From contig DASQWI010000016.1 in NCBI GenBank assembly GCA_035640355.1, positions 1-64,000 on the forward strand: a stretch of 64,000 bases of DNA, in the 5' to 3' direction. Of the stretch, positions 8,401 through 15,306 are shown piece after piece. This DNA comes from Actinomycetota bacterium. Lineage in GTDB: Bacteria; Actinomycetota; UBA4738; HRBIN12. Positions within the stretch are counted from its first letter, which is position 1; each line of letters opens with the position of its first letter. A program made the translations under genes and the position numbers. The notes beneath the pieces are model-generated. The model ran no database searches, had not been told where the DNA came from, and saw nothing but the letters and a program-made list of their open reading frames with translations.

Positions 8401-8478
8401 GGTGGCCGTAGCTCAAGTGGTTAGAGCGCCAGGTTGTGGTCCTGGAGGCTGGGGGTTCGAGTCCCCTCGGTCACCCCA
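8401..8478 (+). tRNA. tRNA-His (GTG)
   Basis: The acceptor stem GTGGCCG (8402-8408) pairs with CGGTCAC (8468-8474). The extra 5' G typical of tRNA-His (8401) faces discriminator C75 and an encoded CCA ends at 8478. The anticodon loop TTGTGGT gives anticodon GTG. The T-arm carries GGTTCGAGTCC. Confidence 0.95.
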
Positions 8479-8508
8479 CTGAAATCGCGATTGCTAGACT
8501 CGGCGGCC

Positions 8509-8585
8509 GGGCCTCTAGCTCAATTTGGCAGAGCAACGGACTCTTAATCCGCAGGTTCGGGGTTCGAGTCCCCGGGGGCCCACCA
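8509..8585 (+). tRNA. tRNA-Lys (CTT)
   Basis: The acceptor stem GGGCCTC (8509-8515) pairs with GGGGCCC (8575-8581), followed by A and an encoded CCA. The anticodon loop CTCTTAA gives anticodon CTT. The T-arm is CGGGG-TTCGAGT-CCCCG. It lies 30 bp after tRNA-His and is probably on the same transcript. Confidence 0.95.
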
Positions 8586-8604
8586 CCAGATGTCGTGCTC
8601 CGGG

Positions 8605-8675
8605 TGATGCTGGACGGAACGGCATCACCTGATCCTTGACGGAGTTCCGGCTGATCCTTGACACCGACTCCGGCT
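8605..8675. repeat. 71-bp direct repeat, copy A, flanking the LVIVD gene
   Basis: The segment is about 80-85 percent identical to 11535-11605 in the same orientation, with the LVIVD-repeat gene between them. It starts 20 bp after tRNA-Lys. Its left end contains a perfect 8-bp inverted repeat, GGTGATGC (8603-8610) and GCATCACC (8622-8629), which could also act as the tRNA terminator. Confidence 0.7.
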
Positions 8676-8718
8676 GATCGTTGACGGTGTCTCCGGCTGA
8701 CGCTTGACACCGTCATCC
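8629..8718. repeat. Four imperfect tandem repeats of 22-23 bp
   Basis: Units begin at 8629, 8651, 8674 and 8697. Each has the form CTGATCCTTGAC followed by 10-11 variable bases ending in TCCGG (last unit TCATCC). Copy B at 11535-11605 contains two units. Such arrays often bind a protein, for example at insertion-sequence ends, but no transposase is recognisable here. Confidence 0.75.
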
Positions 8719-9040
8719 AGTCGATCTCCTGAGCGACTCGCGTGTCGAAGACGTCCTTGTCGAAGCTCCGGATGAGGACGCCGTCGCTCTCCGGGCTACA
8801 CCGACTTCTTGGATCGCCGTGGCGCCGCCGAGGAGCGCCGCGACCTCCGCGTACTTGACGATTGTCCCCATCGATAGTTCGCCCAACCTCATCGTCCGTG
8901 CCCTATGCCGATACACCTCCACTCGGATACAGAGCGATGCGGACGCCGAAGTGTTTACCGGACAAACACTTTCGACCGCGACGATCGCCAGTTAACGAAA
9001 TGTCAGCGCCAACACCCGCGGCCGCCCGCAACGCGCGGAG
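8719..9040. other. Stretch without a recognisable gene
   Basis: No convincing gene was found. On the minus strand, 8722-8797 can be read as SDGVLIRSFDKDVFDTR followed by VAQEIDWMT, and a neighbouring frame begins MRLGELSMGTIVKYAEVAAL. The two pieces might be fragments of one broken gene, but I do not recognise the family and codon use is unremarkable. Confidence 0.35.
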
Positions 9041-9075
9041 GCGGCGCCTCGGGTCGGATGGGCCCGAGGCGCCGC
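9041..9075 (-). terminator. Strong stem-loop after the LVIVD gene
   Basis: GCGGCGCCTCGGG (9041-9053) and CCCGAGGCGCCGC (9063-9075) form a perfect 13-bp stem with a 9-base loop. It lies 31 bp downstream of the LVIVD stop codon on the minus strand. No T-tract follows, which is usual for actinobacterial stem-loop terminators. Confidence 0.7.
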
Positions 9076-9105
9076 TCCGCCCTCACATCGTGGTCGCCGC
9101 GATGC

Positions 9106-11181
9106 TCACGAAGGCAGCGAACCCGTGTACCGGAAGATGAACAGGCCGAAGTCCCGGTCGCTCGCGAGGATGATTCGGTCGCCGTTCTCGTCCTCCGCCA
9201 GCGCGACGCCCCAGAAGTTGTTCCCCTTGGCGTCGATGTAGTGAGCGAGCTCCGCCGGGTTGCTCGGATCCGAGATGTCGAATACACGGAACCCGCCCGC
9301 GTACCACGAGAAGTACGCGACCAGGTCGTCGTCCGGAGCCGGGCCGCCCTCGTTCGGGTCGCCCCGAGGAACTTCCACCTCGTGCACCGTCAGGTCTCCG
9401 AAGCCCGTGGCAAAGTCTTCGTCCGCGGTCTCCGCGATCGTGATCTGGGCGATCTCCGTCGGAGTGCTGGCCGGGTTCGTGTCGAGGACCCGGACGTAGC
9501 CCCAGCCATCGAAGATGGCCGTGATGTCAACCTCGAACCCGACCTCGCCGATGTCCGGCTCGAGATCGGCCGGATCTCCCAGCGGGTACGGAAGGGTGAA
9601 GTCGGGAGTCCTGGCGAACAACTCGTGCATCGCCGTGTGCGTGGTGCACACGGCCGGGATCTGCTCGTCGGACGGGAACGCCCCGAACCCGCAGTTCGGC
9701 GGATCGTCGTTCGCGGCGCCGCCGGCGAGATGCCGGCCAGTCAGGATCACGGCATCCCATCCCTGATCGGTGGCGTTGTCCGCCTTCTCGCCGGGGAAGC
9801 ACGCTGCTTCGGGCGCGTTCGGGTCACCCGATGGTCCTCGTTGGAGCACGATGATCTGCTCCTCGCCCGGATCGAGCGAGCCGGGCGGGATCGTCGAGTC
9901 CGCGTTCGGGATAGGCGCCGACGTTCCGGGGCACCCGTAACCGCCGTACGCCACCGGTCCATTGAGCCGCTTATCCGGAAGGGTCGTGACCGGAGCGCCG
10001 CCAACGGCGGCGGTGGTGTACTCCTCCGGGGCCGGGAAGTTCGCATCCCCGGTCACGCGCGTAAGCGGCGTCGTGCGGAACGGGTCGAAGTCCTCGTCGG
10101 TGCCGATGAACACGCTGCCGTCGCTGTTCCACTCACCTTGGTGGGCGTTGCCCTCCGGCTCGAGGCACTTCCCGAGCTCGGCCTGGATGACCTGATCGCA
10201 GGCGGCGTAGTCGAAGTCGCCGACGATCGTCGGGTTCGATGGGTCGGTGACGTCGACGTCGATCCAGCCCGCGTCCCAGTCCGACACCATCAGGTGCCAG
10301 GAGCCGTCCGGGAACTGCAGGATGTCGAAGTCGTGCGACGTCTTCAGCTGCCCGTGTGCATTCACCGTGACGCCGGGGAGCTCCGTCTCGGCGACGAGCA
10401 CGGGGTTCCTCGGGTCGGTGATCTCGAACAGGTCGACGTCCTCGACCTCTTCGTTGTCGATGGCCGCCGCGAACGCGTCGCCGTTGCCAGCGTCCCACGC
10501 GATCACGCTGTGGGACTCGTTGGCCCGATTTCCGTGAACGTCGAAGTCGCCGAAGTCATCCACCAGGATCATGGGGTTCGTCGGATCGTTGATGTCGTAG
10601 ATCGTGATGCCGCCCGGGTTGAGCTTCGGGTTGGACCTGGCCAGGCACCACTCGTTGCTCACAACGAGGATGTCTCCCGTGTAGTCGTCCGTGTCGATGT
10701 GCAGCGCCTGGATGCCCTCGGTCTGGTAGCCGGTCCCGCCGGCGTTGAGGAACCCGACCTTCACGGGGCTTGCCGGGTTGCTGATGTCGACGACGTGGAC
10801 GCCCCCGGAGTTGCATGCAGGCGTCTGATTCCGTGCGTCGAACCCGCCCCAGTTACCGAGGTAGGCGTACCAGGTGCCGTCGGAGGTCGTCGCCATCGCC
10901 GAGACGTCCGAGACGTCTCCGACCTGGTTCGTGAGTTTGAGCTTGCCAACGAGCTCGACCTGGTCGACGGATCCCGGAAGGTGGCCGGTGCTCGGCCCAT
11001 GCTGCTCGTGATGATGGTGGTCGTAGAAGTCGTCGGCCGCGAAGTCGTCCTGCGAATGGCCGCCGGGCGGTGGCCCCGCTGCGCCGAGCGCCCTGGTCGG
11101 CAACAATCCGGCCGAGAGAACCAGCGCTGATACGAGAGCCAGCCGACTCGACTTCCGCCGCACGGATGGTCGTATCGTCAT
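9106..11181 (-). CDS. Secreted LVIVD-repeat beta-propeller protein
   Basis: A 691-residue exported protein. Residues 1-34 form a signal peptide (basic start, LALVSALVLSAGLLP core, cleavage near ALGAAG), followed by a His-rich DFYDHHHHEQH stretch that might bind metal. Several repeats have the form 'I.DP.NP..V': DISNPASPVKVGFL, DINDPTNPMILVDDF, EITDPRNPVLVAETEL, DVTDPSNPTIVGDFD and DISDPSNPAELAHYID. These match LVIVD repeats, which fold as propeller blades. A Cys-containing insert near residues 390-460 resembles a protease-associated domain. AAGGAGGT sits 3 bases before the ATG at 11181. The gene stands alone between two related 71-bp repeats and is followed by a strong terminator. The role is unknown; extracellular binding is inferred. 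Confidence 0.85.
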   Translation of the reverse strand: MTIRPSVRRKSSRLALVSALVLSAGLLPTRALGAAGPPPGGHSQDDFAADDFYDHHHHEQHGPSTGHLPGSVDQVELVGKLKLTNQVGDVSDVSAMATTSDGTWYAYLGNWGGFDARNQTPACNSGGVHVVDISNPASPVKVGFLNAGGTGYQTEGIQALHIDTDDYTGDILVVSNEWCLARSNPKLNPGGITIYDINDPTNPMILVDDFGDFDVHGNRANESHSVIAWDAGNGDAFAAAIDNEEVEDVDLFEITDPRNPVLVAETELPGVTVNAHGQLKTSHDFDILQFPDGSWHLMVSDWDAGWIDVDVTDPSNPTIVGDFDYAACDQVIQAELGKCLEPEGNAHQGEWNSDGSVFIGTDEDFDPFRTTPLTRVTGDANFPAPEEYTTAAVGGAPVTTLPDKRLNGPVAYGGYGCPGTSAPIPNADSTIPPGSLDPGEEQIIVLQRGPSGDPNAPEAACFPGEKADNATDQGWDAVILTGRHLAGGAANDDPPNCGFGAFPSDEQIPAVCTTHTAMHELFARTPDFTLPYPLGDPADLEPDIGEVGFEVDITAIFDGWGYVRVLDTNPASTPTEIAQITIAETADEDFATGFGDLTVHEVEVPRGDPNEGGPAPDDDLVAYFSWYAGGFRVFDISDPSNPAELAHYIDAKGNNFWGVALAEDENGDRIILASDRDFGLFIFRYTGSLPS

Positions 11182-11205
11182 CAGACCTCCTTATGTGATC
11201 CCGAT

Positions 11206-11672
11206 AAAGCAAGTAGCCGGGAAAGACGCCTCCGGCGGACACTTCCGGATGCGATTGACATCACCTCCCACACCCGCGCGCGTAGCGGGAGCCGCCCTGT
11301 CCCGACGCCGCACAGCGGCTCGTCGGAGCGGCCACGATCATGTGGCTTGCCCCTCGTCTTCGGTCGTCGTTGCACATAGGCCGCGGGGGAAGTACCGATT
11401 TGGGGCATCTGTTCGTATGCCCAAGCTATGACGGGGCGTCGATCTCGCGCAACCGGCCTTCCGGCCCCTGCGTCCCGCACGGGACCGCGTCACGACCACG
11501 CGTATTGGGAGGACGGCAGTGCCGTGTCCAAGGTTGATGCTGACAGGACTGCGTTACCTGATCCTTGATGGAGTACCGGCTGATCCTTTGACACCGACTC
11601 CGGCTCTGATCTCTTCCGCGATCGAAGGAGCACCGGCCACTTTTCGACCTGCTGCGATGTACGAAAGGTGCG
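11206..11672. other. Intergenic stretch without a gene
   Basis: No frame here shows a recognisable protein. The stretch holds the upstream region of the LVIVD gene and, at 11535-11605, copy B of the 71-bp repeat. I saw no riboswitch that I could support. Confidence 0.5.
11535..11605. repeat. 71-bp direct repeat, copy B, flanking the LVIVD gene
   Basis: It shares TGATGCTG, ACCTGATCCTTGA, GGAGT.CCGGCTGATCC and TTGACACCGACTCCGGCT with 8605-8675, in the same orientation. It contains two units of the 22-23 bp tandem repeat. Together the two copies enclose about 2.9 kb. Confidence 0.7.
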
Positions 11673-12335
11673 TCAGCCTCGGAATCGGTACCCCATGCCA
11701 CGAACCGTCTCCACGATGTCGTTACGCAGTTTCTTGCGGAGGTATGCCACGTAGACCTCGACCACGTTCGATCTCGGTTCGTGATCGTATCCCCACACTT
11801 GATCCAGGAGCTGAGGCTGCGACAAGACCTCACCCCGGTGACGCATGAACGTCTCGAGTAGAGCAAACTCCCGAGAGGTCAGCTCTACCGATCGTCCGTC
11901 GATCCGCGCCTCTCTCGTCCGCAGGTCGAGGGTGACGGCTCCGTGAGAAACCGTCGACGATTCCGCTTGATCCGAGGTGCGCAGACGGGCCCGAACCCGA
12001 GCGAGTAGCTCTTCGAAGCTGAACGGCTTCGTGATGTAGTCGTCGGCTCCCGCGTCGAGATTGGCCACCCGGTCCGAGACGGCGTCCTTGGCAGTGAGGA
12101 CGATGATCGGAACGTTGGCGCTCCCTTGGCGCATTCGGGCCAGGACCTCTTCTCCGCTGACGGACGGCAGAAGGAGATCGAGAATGACCAGGTCGAATTC
12201 GTACGACCTGACGAGCCTCAGACCGTCGGCGCCGTCGTCGGCGATCCTGACGGCGAACCCTTCAGCCTCGAGCCCCCGCTTGATGAGGGAGGCGGTCTGG
12301 GCTTCGTCTTGAACGACCAGCACGTTCACGGGCAT
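11673..12335 (-). CDS. OmpR/PhoB-family response regulator (orphan)
   Basis: A 220-residue two-domain regulator. The receiver domain (1-118) has the acidic pair Asp10-Glu11, phospho-acceptor Asp53 in DLVILDLLLP, Thr81 and Lys103, all as expected. The winged-helix domain (about 127-220) contains ELTSREFALLETF, VLSQPQLLDQVWGYD and NVVEVYVAYLRKKL, ending GYRFRG. It should bind direct-repeat promoter DNA after phosphorylation. No histidine kinase is adjacent; the nearest in this window is 37 kb away, so its partner is unknown. An 81-residue protein with a strong ribosome binding site is transcribed divergently from about 200 bp upstream. Confidence 0.92.
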   Translation of the reverse strand: MPVNVLVVQDEAQTASLIKRGLEAEGFAVRIADDGADGLRLVRSYEFDLVILDLLLPSVSGEEVLARMRQGSANVPIIVLTAKDAVSDRVANLDAGADDYITKPFSFEELLARVRARLRTSDQAESSTVSHGAVTLDLRTREARIDGRSVELTSREFALLETFMRHRGEVLSQPQLLDQVWGYDHEPRSNVVEVYVAYLRKKLRNDIVETVRGMGYRFRG

Positions 12336-12536
12336 CGCGCTCCCGCCCCGCTACAGCCTGAATGCCTCCCCAGGCCGTTCGGTCAAGTCATGCTACCGGC
12401 CCTCGCCGTGACCACGGCAGCGCGGTTGAAAGCCCAGGTAGCGACGTTGCTGAACGAGTTCTCAGTCTTATTTCAGGGAGGTCTAAGCCTCGTTCGAGAA
12501 CGTGATCGTGGAAGCCGAATGGAAAGGAGGCGCATC

Positions 12537-12782
12537 GTGAGAGGCACTCCATGGGTCGTTGTAGAAGCGGACGACAAGCAGACGATTCAACAGGAGTTCG
12601 GCAAGGGCGAGATCGTCGACCAGCTGCCGTACAAGGGTCACTCGGTCTTCCTCGTGCAGAGCCAGAGCACGAGCATGCCACCGCTCCCGAAGACCGTCTT
12701 GGAGGGCCCCGTCTACGGGGTAGGCATCTTCCGGGACGAGCGAACGGCACGCACCCTTGCCAAGCGTCTGACTGAGGTTTAG
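12537..12782 (+). CDS. Small conserved-looking hypothetical protein (81 aa)
   Basis: GTG 12537 is chosen because AAAGGAGG (12523-12530) lies 6 bases before it, one of the best ribosome binding sites in the window. The product reads RGTPWVVVEADDKQTIQQ, then FGKGEIVDQLPYKGHSVFLV, a flexible SQSTSMPPLPK segment, and finally EGPVYGVGIFRDERTARTLA. It has no signal peptide or membrane helix and looks like a small alpha/beta protein. I do not recognise a family. It is transcribed divergently from the response regulator, which might control it (inference). A long nested hairpin follows its stop codon. Confidence 0.6.
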   Translation: MRGTPWVVVEADDKQTIQQEFGKGEIVDQLPYKGHSVFLVQSQSTSMPPLPKTVLEGPVYGVGIFRDERTARTLAKRLTEV

Positions 12783-12811
12783 TTCACTCAGAGACGCGTG
12801 ACTGATCGGCC

Positions 12812-12852
12812 GATCGGGGTCGGAGAGGTCGTGTGACCGCCCGGCCCCGATC
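12812..12852. terminator. Nested stem-loop between convergent genes
   Basis: GATCGGGGTCGG (12812-12823) pairs with CCGGCCCCGATC (12841-12852) with one mismatch. Inside the loop GGTC-GTGT-GACC forms a second small stem. It sits between the small protein and the ferredoxin, whose genes converge, so it may end transcription from both sides. Confidence 0.55.
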
Positions 12853-12936
12853 TGTCGTGTCCGCGCACGCCCGGCATCGTTGAAGATGCGGAATGGCATC
12901 GGGCGAGGTGCGGGGGCGCACCGCGGACAAAATCGT

Positions 12937-13266
12937 TTAGACGGCCTCGCCCCAGCCTGCCACGATTGGATGGTCCTTGTCCTGCGGGCCGACCTGTGCG
13001 GCGCCACCAGGCGAGCCGAGTCCCGTAACGGCTTCCGAGAACCACTCGGCGTTGACCCCGTTGAACTGCTTCCAGTCAGCGGGCACGTCGTCCTCGGTGA
13101 AGATCGCAGTCACTGGGCATACCGGCACACAGGCATCGCAGTCCACGCATTCCTCGGGCTGGATGTACAGCATCCGGGGCCCCTCGTAGATGCAGTCGAC
13201 CGGGCACTCGTCCACGCAGGCCTTGTCCTTGATGTCGATGCACGGTTCCGCGATCACGTAGGCCAT
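12937..13266 (-). CDS. fdxA: 7Fe-type ferredoxin
   Basis: A 109-residue protein of the actinobacterial FdxA type. The N-terminus CIDIKDKACVDECPVDC and the second motif CVDCDACVPVCP supply the ligands for one [3Fe-4S] and one [4Fe-4S] cluster (Cys9, 17, 21 and the ECVDCDACVPVCP group). The conserved YIQPEECVDC and a roughly 50-residue acidic C-terminal tail (DWKQFNGVNAEWF) match the family. It carries electrons in the cytoplasm; its partner cannot be named. It stands alone, with GGGAAGGG upstream of ATG 13266. Confidence 0.93.
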   Translation of the reverse strand: MAYVIAEPCIDIKDKACVDECPVDCIYEGPRMLYIQPEECVDCDACVPVCPVTAIFTEDDVPADWKQFNGVNAEWFSEAVTGLGSPGGAAQVGPQDKDHPIVAGWGEAV

Positions 13267-13360
13267 CCTTCAGCCCTTCCCCCACCGGACCACTGGCAAA
13301 CCGAGAGGTGATCCGTCCTCAGGTGACCCGACGCCGTGCCACATCGAACGCGATGCCGGC

Positions 13361-13777
13361 TCACGCTCGGAGACCTCCCAGAGCGTCGTCGTCTTTCTTG
13401 CCTCCCACGATCGCCCGGAGCGTCCTCGGGTCACCGCGCCAGTGCTCGGCGACCACGGCGGGAGGCGTCAGCTTGACCAGATGACGGAGCACGAGCGCCG
13501 CCACGATCGCATCGTCGAGCGGTCCTGCGATCGGGATGAACTCCGGAATGAGATCGATGGGTGAAGCGATCCAAACCACGGCGACGCCGAGCCAGATCTT
13601 GGCGCTTCTGGGCACCCTCGGATCGCGCAACAGATCGCGGAAGAGCGCGAGCAGGTTCGGGATCAACGTAGCGAGCTCGCGCGCCTGCGATCGCCGCCCT
13701 AGTGCGATCAGAACGATGATCCCGATCAGCCAGATTCCAACCGCGATGCCGAGCCCGATGAGAAGGCCGCGCATCAT
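13361..13777 (-). CDS. DUF1232 (YkvA-like) membrane protein
   Basis: A 138-residue protein. An N-terminal membrane helix (residues 3-26, LIGLGIAVGIWLIGIIVLIA) is followed by the DUF1232 core: DPRVPRSAKIWLGVAVVW, IASPIDLIPEFIPIAGPLDD and AALVLRHLVKL. The PIDLIPEFIPI.G..DD motif defines the family. Its molecular role is not established. Two ATGs (13777 and 13774) are possible. A decayed acetyltransferase lies just upstream on the same strand. Confidence 0.85.
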   Translation of the reverse strand: MMRGLLIGLGIAVGIWLIGIIVLIALGRRSQARELATLIPNLLALFRDLLRDPRVPRSAKIWLGVAVVWIASPIDLIPEFIPIAGPLDDAIVAALVLRHLVKLTPPAVVAEHWRGDPRTLRAIVGGKKDDDALGGLRA

Positions 13778-13790
13778 GCCCCCGGGCGAC

Positions 13791-14064
13791 TCAAAGCTCG
13801 ATCACCCGCCCTTCGTCGAGGTGAACCCCCAAGCGTCGAAGTAGAAGGCCCGGAGTTGGTCCTCGAAGTCGACGTGCATCCATTCGCACCCCGCCCGCCG
13901 AGCCTCTTCGACAGCGAGCGCACGAGCTTGGTCCCGATCCCACGATGCCGAGCAGCGGACGCGACCATCGTGTCTTGGTAGACACGCGTCTCGAACGCCT
14001 CGGCGTGCAGCGCGTTCATCTCGGAGTTGGTGACCTCGCCTCGCCACTCGTATCTGATCGCACG
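13791..14064 (-). pseudogene. GNAT acetyltransferase remnant with internal deletion
   Basis: The N-terminal IRYEWRGEVTNSEMNALHAEAF is typical of a common actinobacterial GNAT family, but it joins directly to TMVASAARHRGIGTKLV. The 40-50 residues that normally lie between, which form the first sheet of the fold, are missing. The frame then changes to AVEEARRAGCEWMHVDFED and LRAFYFDAWGF, and again to RVIEL before the stop at 13791. No start codon is in frame with the first part. Deletion plus two frame changes make it non-functional. It lies between the arginase-like gene and the DUF1232 gene. Confidence 0.7.
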
Positions 14065-14080
14065 AGCGTCCGCGCGTCGC

Positions 14081-15055
14081 TCATCCTGCCGCGGTGGCCT
14101 CGGCTGACTGTGCCGAGCCAGAGATCGCCACCGCGAACGACGCGGTGAATCGCTCGAGCAGTCCGTCATCGGCGGTCGCGTTGTGGGGGTTCAACTCGGC
14201 GAGCGTGATCGCGACCAGCCCCGGTCCGGACGCCAGCACACTCAAGGCGCGGAACATGACATCGAGCTTCAACCCCACGTTACGCGAGGAGATCTCGGAG
14301 AGCGGCGCGTCCGTGAAGTCGACCACGTCCACGTCGAGGTGGATGACGAAGCGCTCCGACCGTTCCGAGATGAGTCCGAGCGCTCGTTGCGCCGCACCCT
14401 CGGGATCGCCCCGAACCTCTTCGACCGATACGCGGCTGAGCCCCAGCCGCTCGATCTCGCTCTGTTCGAACCGGGTCGCCTGGGATCGATCGTGACCGAA
14501 CAGGACGATGTCGCCCGGGTCAAGCAACGGCGTCGGTCCGGCCGCCCGCGCCAACCGCGGATCGGTTCCATCGATCGCCAGCATGTGCGCGAGCCCCATC
14601 CAGTCGAGGGCGCCGTCACGACCGCTCGCCGGTGTGTTCAGATCGGAGTGGAGATCGAAATACAGAACTCCGACGCGCCCGAAGGCCCGTCGCACGCCCG
14701 CGACCGTCCCGATCCCGACCGTGCAATCGCCGCCCAGCACGAGCGCAACTCGGGTGCGATCCGAGAACGCATCCGCCACCCGTCCCGCCGTCGTCTGGAC
14801 CGTCTCCATCACGGCGTCGACGTTCTGGGCAAGGGGGTTGTCCCGGTCCGGTCGCCACGGGATCACCGGCCCGTCGCCGAGATCGGTCACCTCGACGCCC
14901 GCCTCGTCGAGCGCCTCGATCAGCCCGGCCGCTCGGAGTGCCCCCGGCGCCTGTTCTTGGCCCACACCGCATGCGCCGGCGCCCGAAGGTGCGCCGATCA
15001 GCGCGAGAGACCGAGCCATCCGATCGTCGCCAGCCGCGCTCGTCCCTGCTTCCAC
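14081..15055 (-). CDS. Arginase/agmatinase/formiminoglutamase-family hydrolase
   Basis: A 324-residue ureohydrolase-fold protein. The second metal motif is FDLHSDLN (Asp134, His136, Asp138) and the third is HLDVDVVDF (Asp241, Asp243), so most Mn ligands are kept. The first motif, normally GGDHS, is GGDCT here, with Cys111 in place of the His ligand. The change is found in some arginase-like proteins, and the metal site may hold one ion or act differently. The family cleaves guanidino groups; the substrate here is unknown. GTG 15055 gives full length; ATG 15019 (MARSLALIGAPSG) is a good alternative because the fold begins there. Confidence 0.8.
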   Translation of the reverse strand: MEAGTSAAGDDRMARSLALIGAPSGAGACGVGQEQAPGALRAAGLIEALDEAGVEVTDLGDGPVIPWRPDRDNPLAQNVDAVMETVQTTAGRVADAFSDRTRVALVLGGDCTVGIGTVAGVRRAFGRVGVLYFDLHSDLNTPASGRDGALDWMGLAHMLAIDGTDPRLARAAGPTPLLDPGDIVLFGHDRSQATRFEQSEIERLGLSRVSVEEVRGDPEGAAQRALGLISERSERFVIHLDVDVVDFTDAPLSEISSRNVGLKLDVMFRALSVLASGPGLVAITLAELNPHNATADDGLLERFTASFAVAISGSAQSAEATAAG

Positions 15056-15100
15056 GGATCAGTCACATCCACGGTTCGGCACCGTCGCATCATCTCGCCG

Positions 15101-15140
15101 CGGAGGCGCCTCCGTCCTGAGCTACCTCGCCCTAGGTAGC
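15101..15140. promoter_or_regulatory. Two palindromes in the divergent arginase / PHP intergenic region
   Basis: CGGAGGCGCCTCCG (15101-15114) is a perfect 14-bp palindrome. GCTACCT (15121-15127) and AGGTAGC (15134-15140) form a 7-bp inverted repeat. They lie between two divergent genes and could be operator sites; this is inference from position only. Confidence 0.35.
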
Positions 15141-15198
15141 CCGCAAGACTGCGCGGCGCCGATGACGCCACCGAGGCGTCGACCTACGCTCCGTCGTG

Positions 15199-15300
15199 AT
15201 GAGCACGAACCACAACGTCTCCAAGCTCGACGAGCGGGGATGGGCAGCTCCGCTCCCCGACGTTCGTTGGAGACTGTTCGCGATCCCGGGCGCGGCGTAG
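15199..15300 (+). CDS. Possible 33-residue small ORF upstream of the PHP gene
   Basis: The ATG at 15199 opens a 33-codon frame ending in TAG at 15298, 6 bp before the PHP gene. Its product includes WAAPLPDVRWRLFAIPGAA, which is not low-complexity. It may be a leader peptide or a chance ORF. There is no clear ribosome binding site and no recognised family. Confidence 0.25.
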   Translation: MSTNHNVSKLDERGWAAPLPDVRWRLFAIPGAA

Positions 15301-15306
15301 AGCCAC

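Noticed and set aside
6914-8416. Aminotransferase 2 start at 8416
   Set aside because: It would overlap the tRNA-His gene and add residues absent from the paralog.
8905-11130. 741-codon plus-strand frame opposite the LVIVD gene
   Set aside because: Very long but Arg/Val/Asp-biased with no domain; the opposite strand has a signal peptide, repeats and a strong ribosome binding site.
11190-11300. Possible riboswitch upstream of the LVIVD gene
   Set aside because: GC-rich with short inverted repeats, but no consensus of a known class could be fitted.
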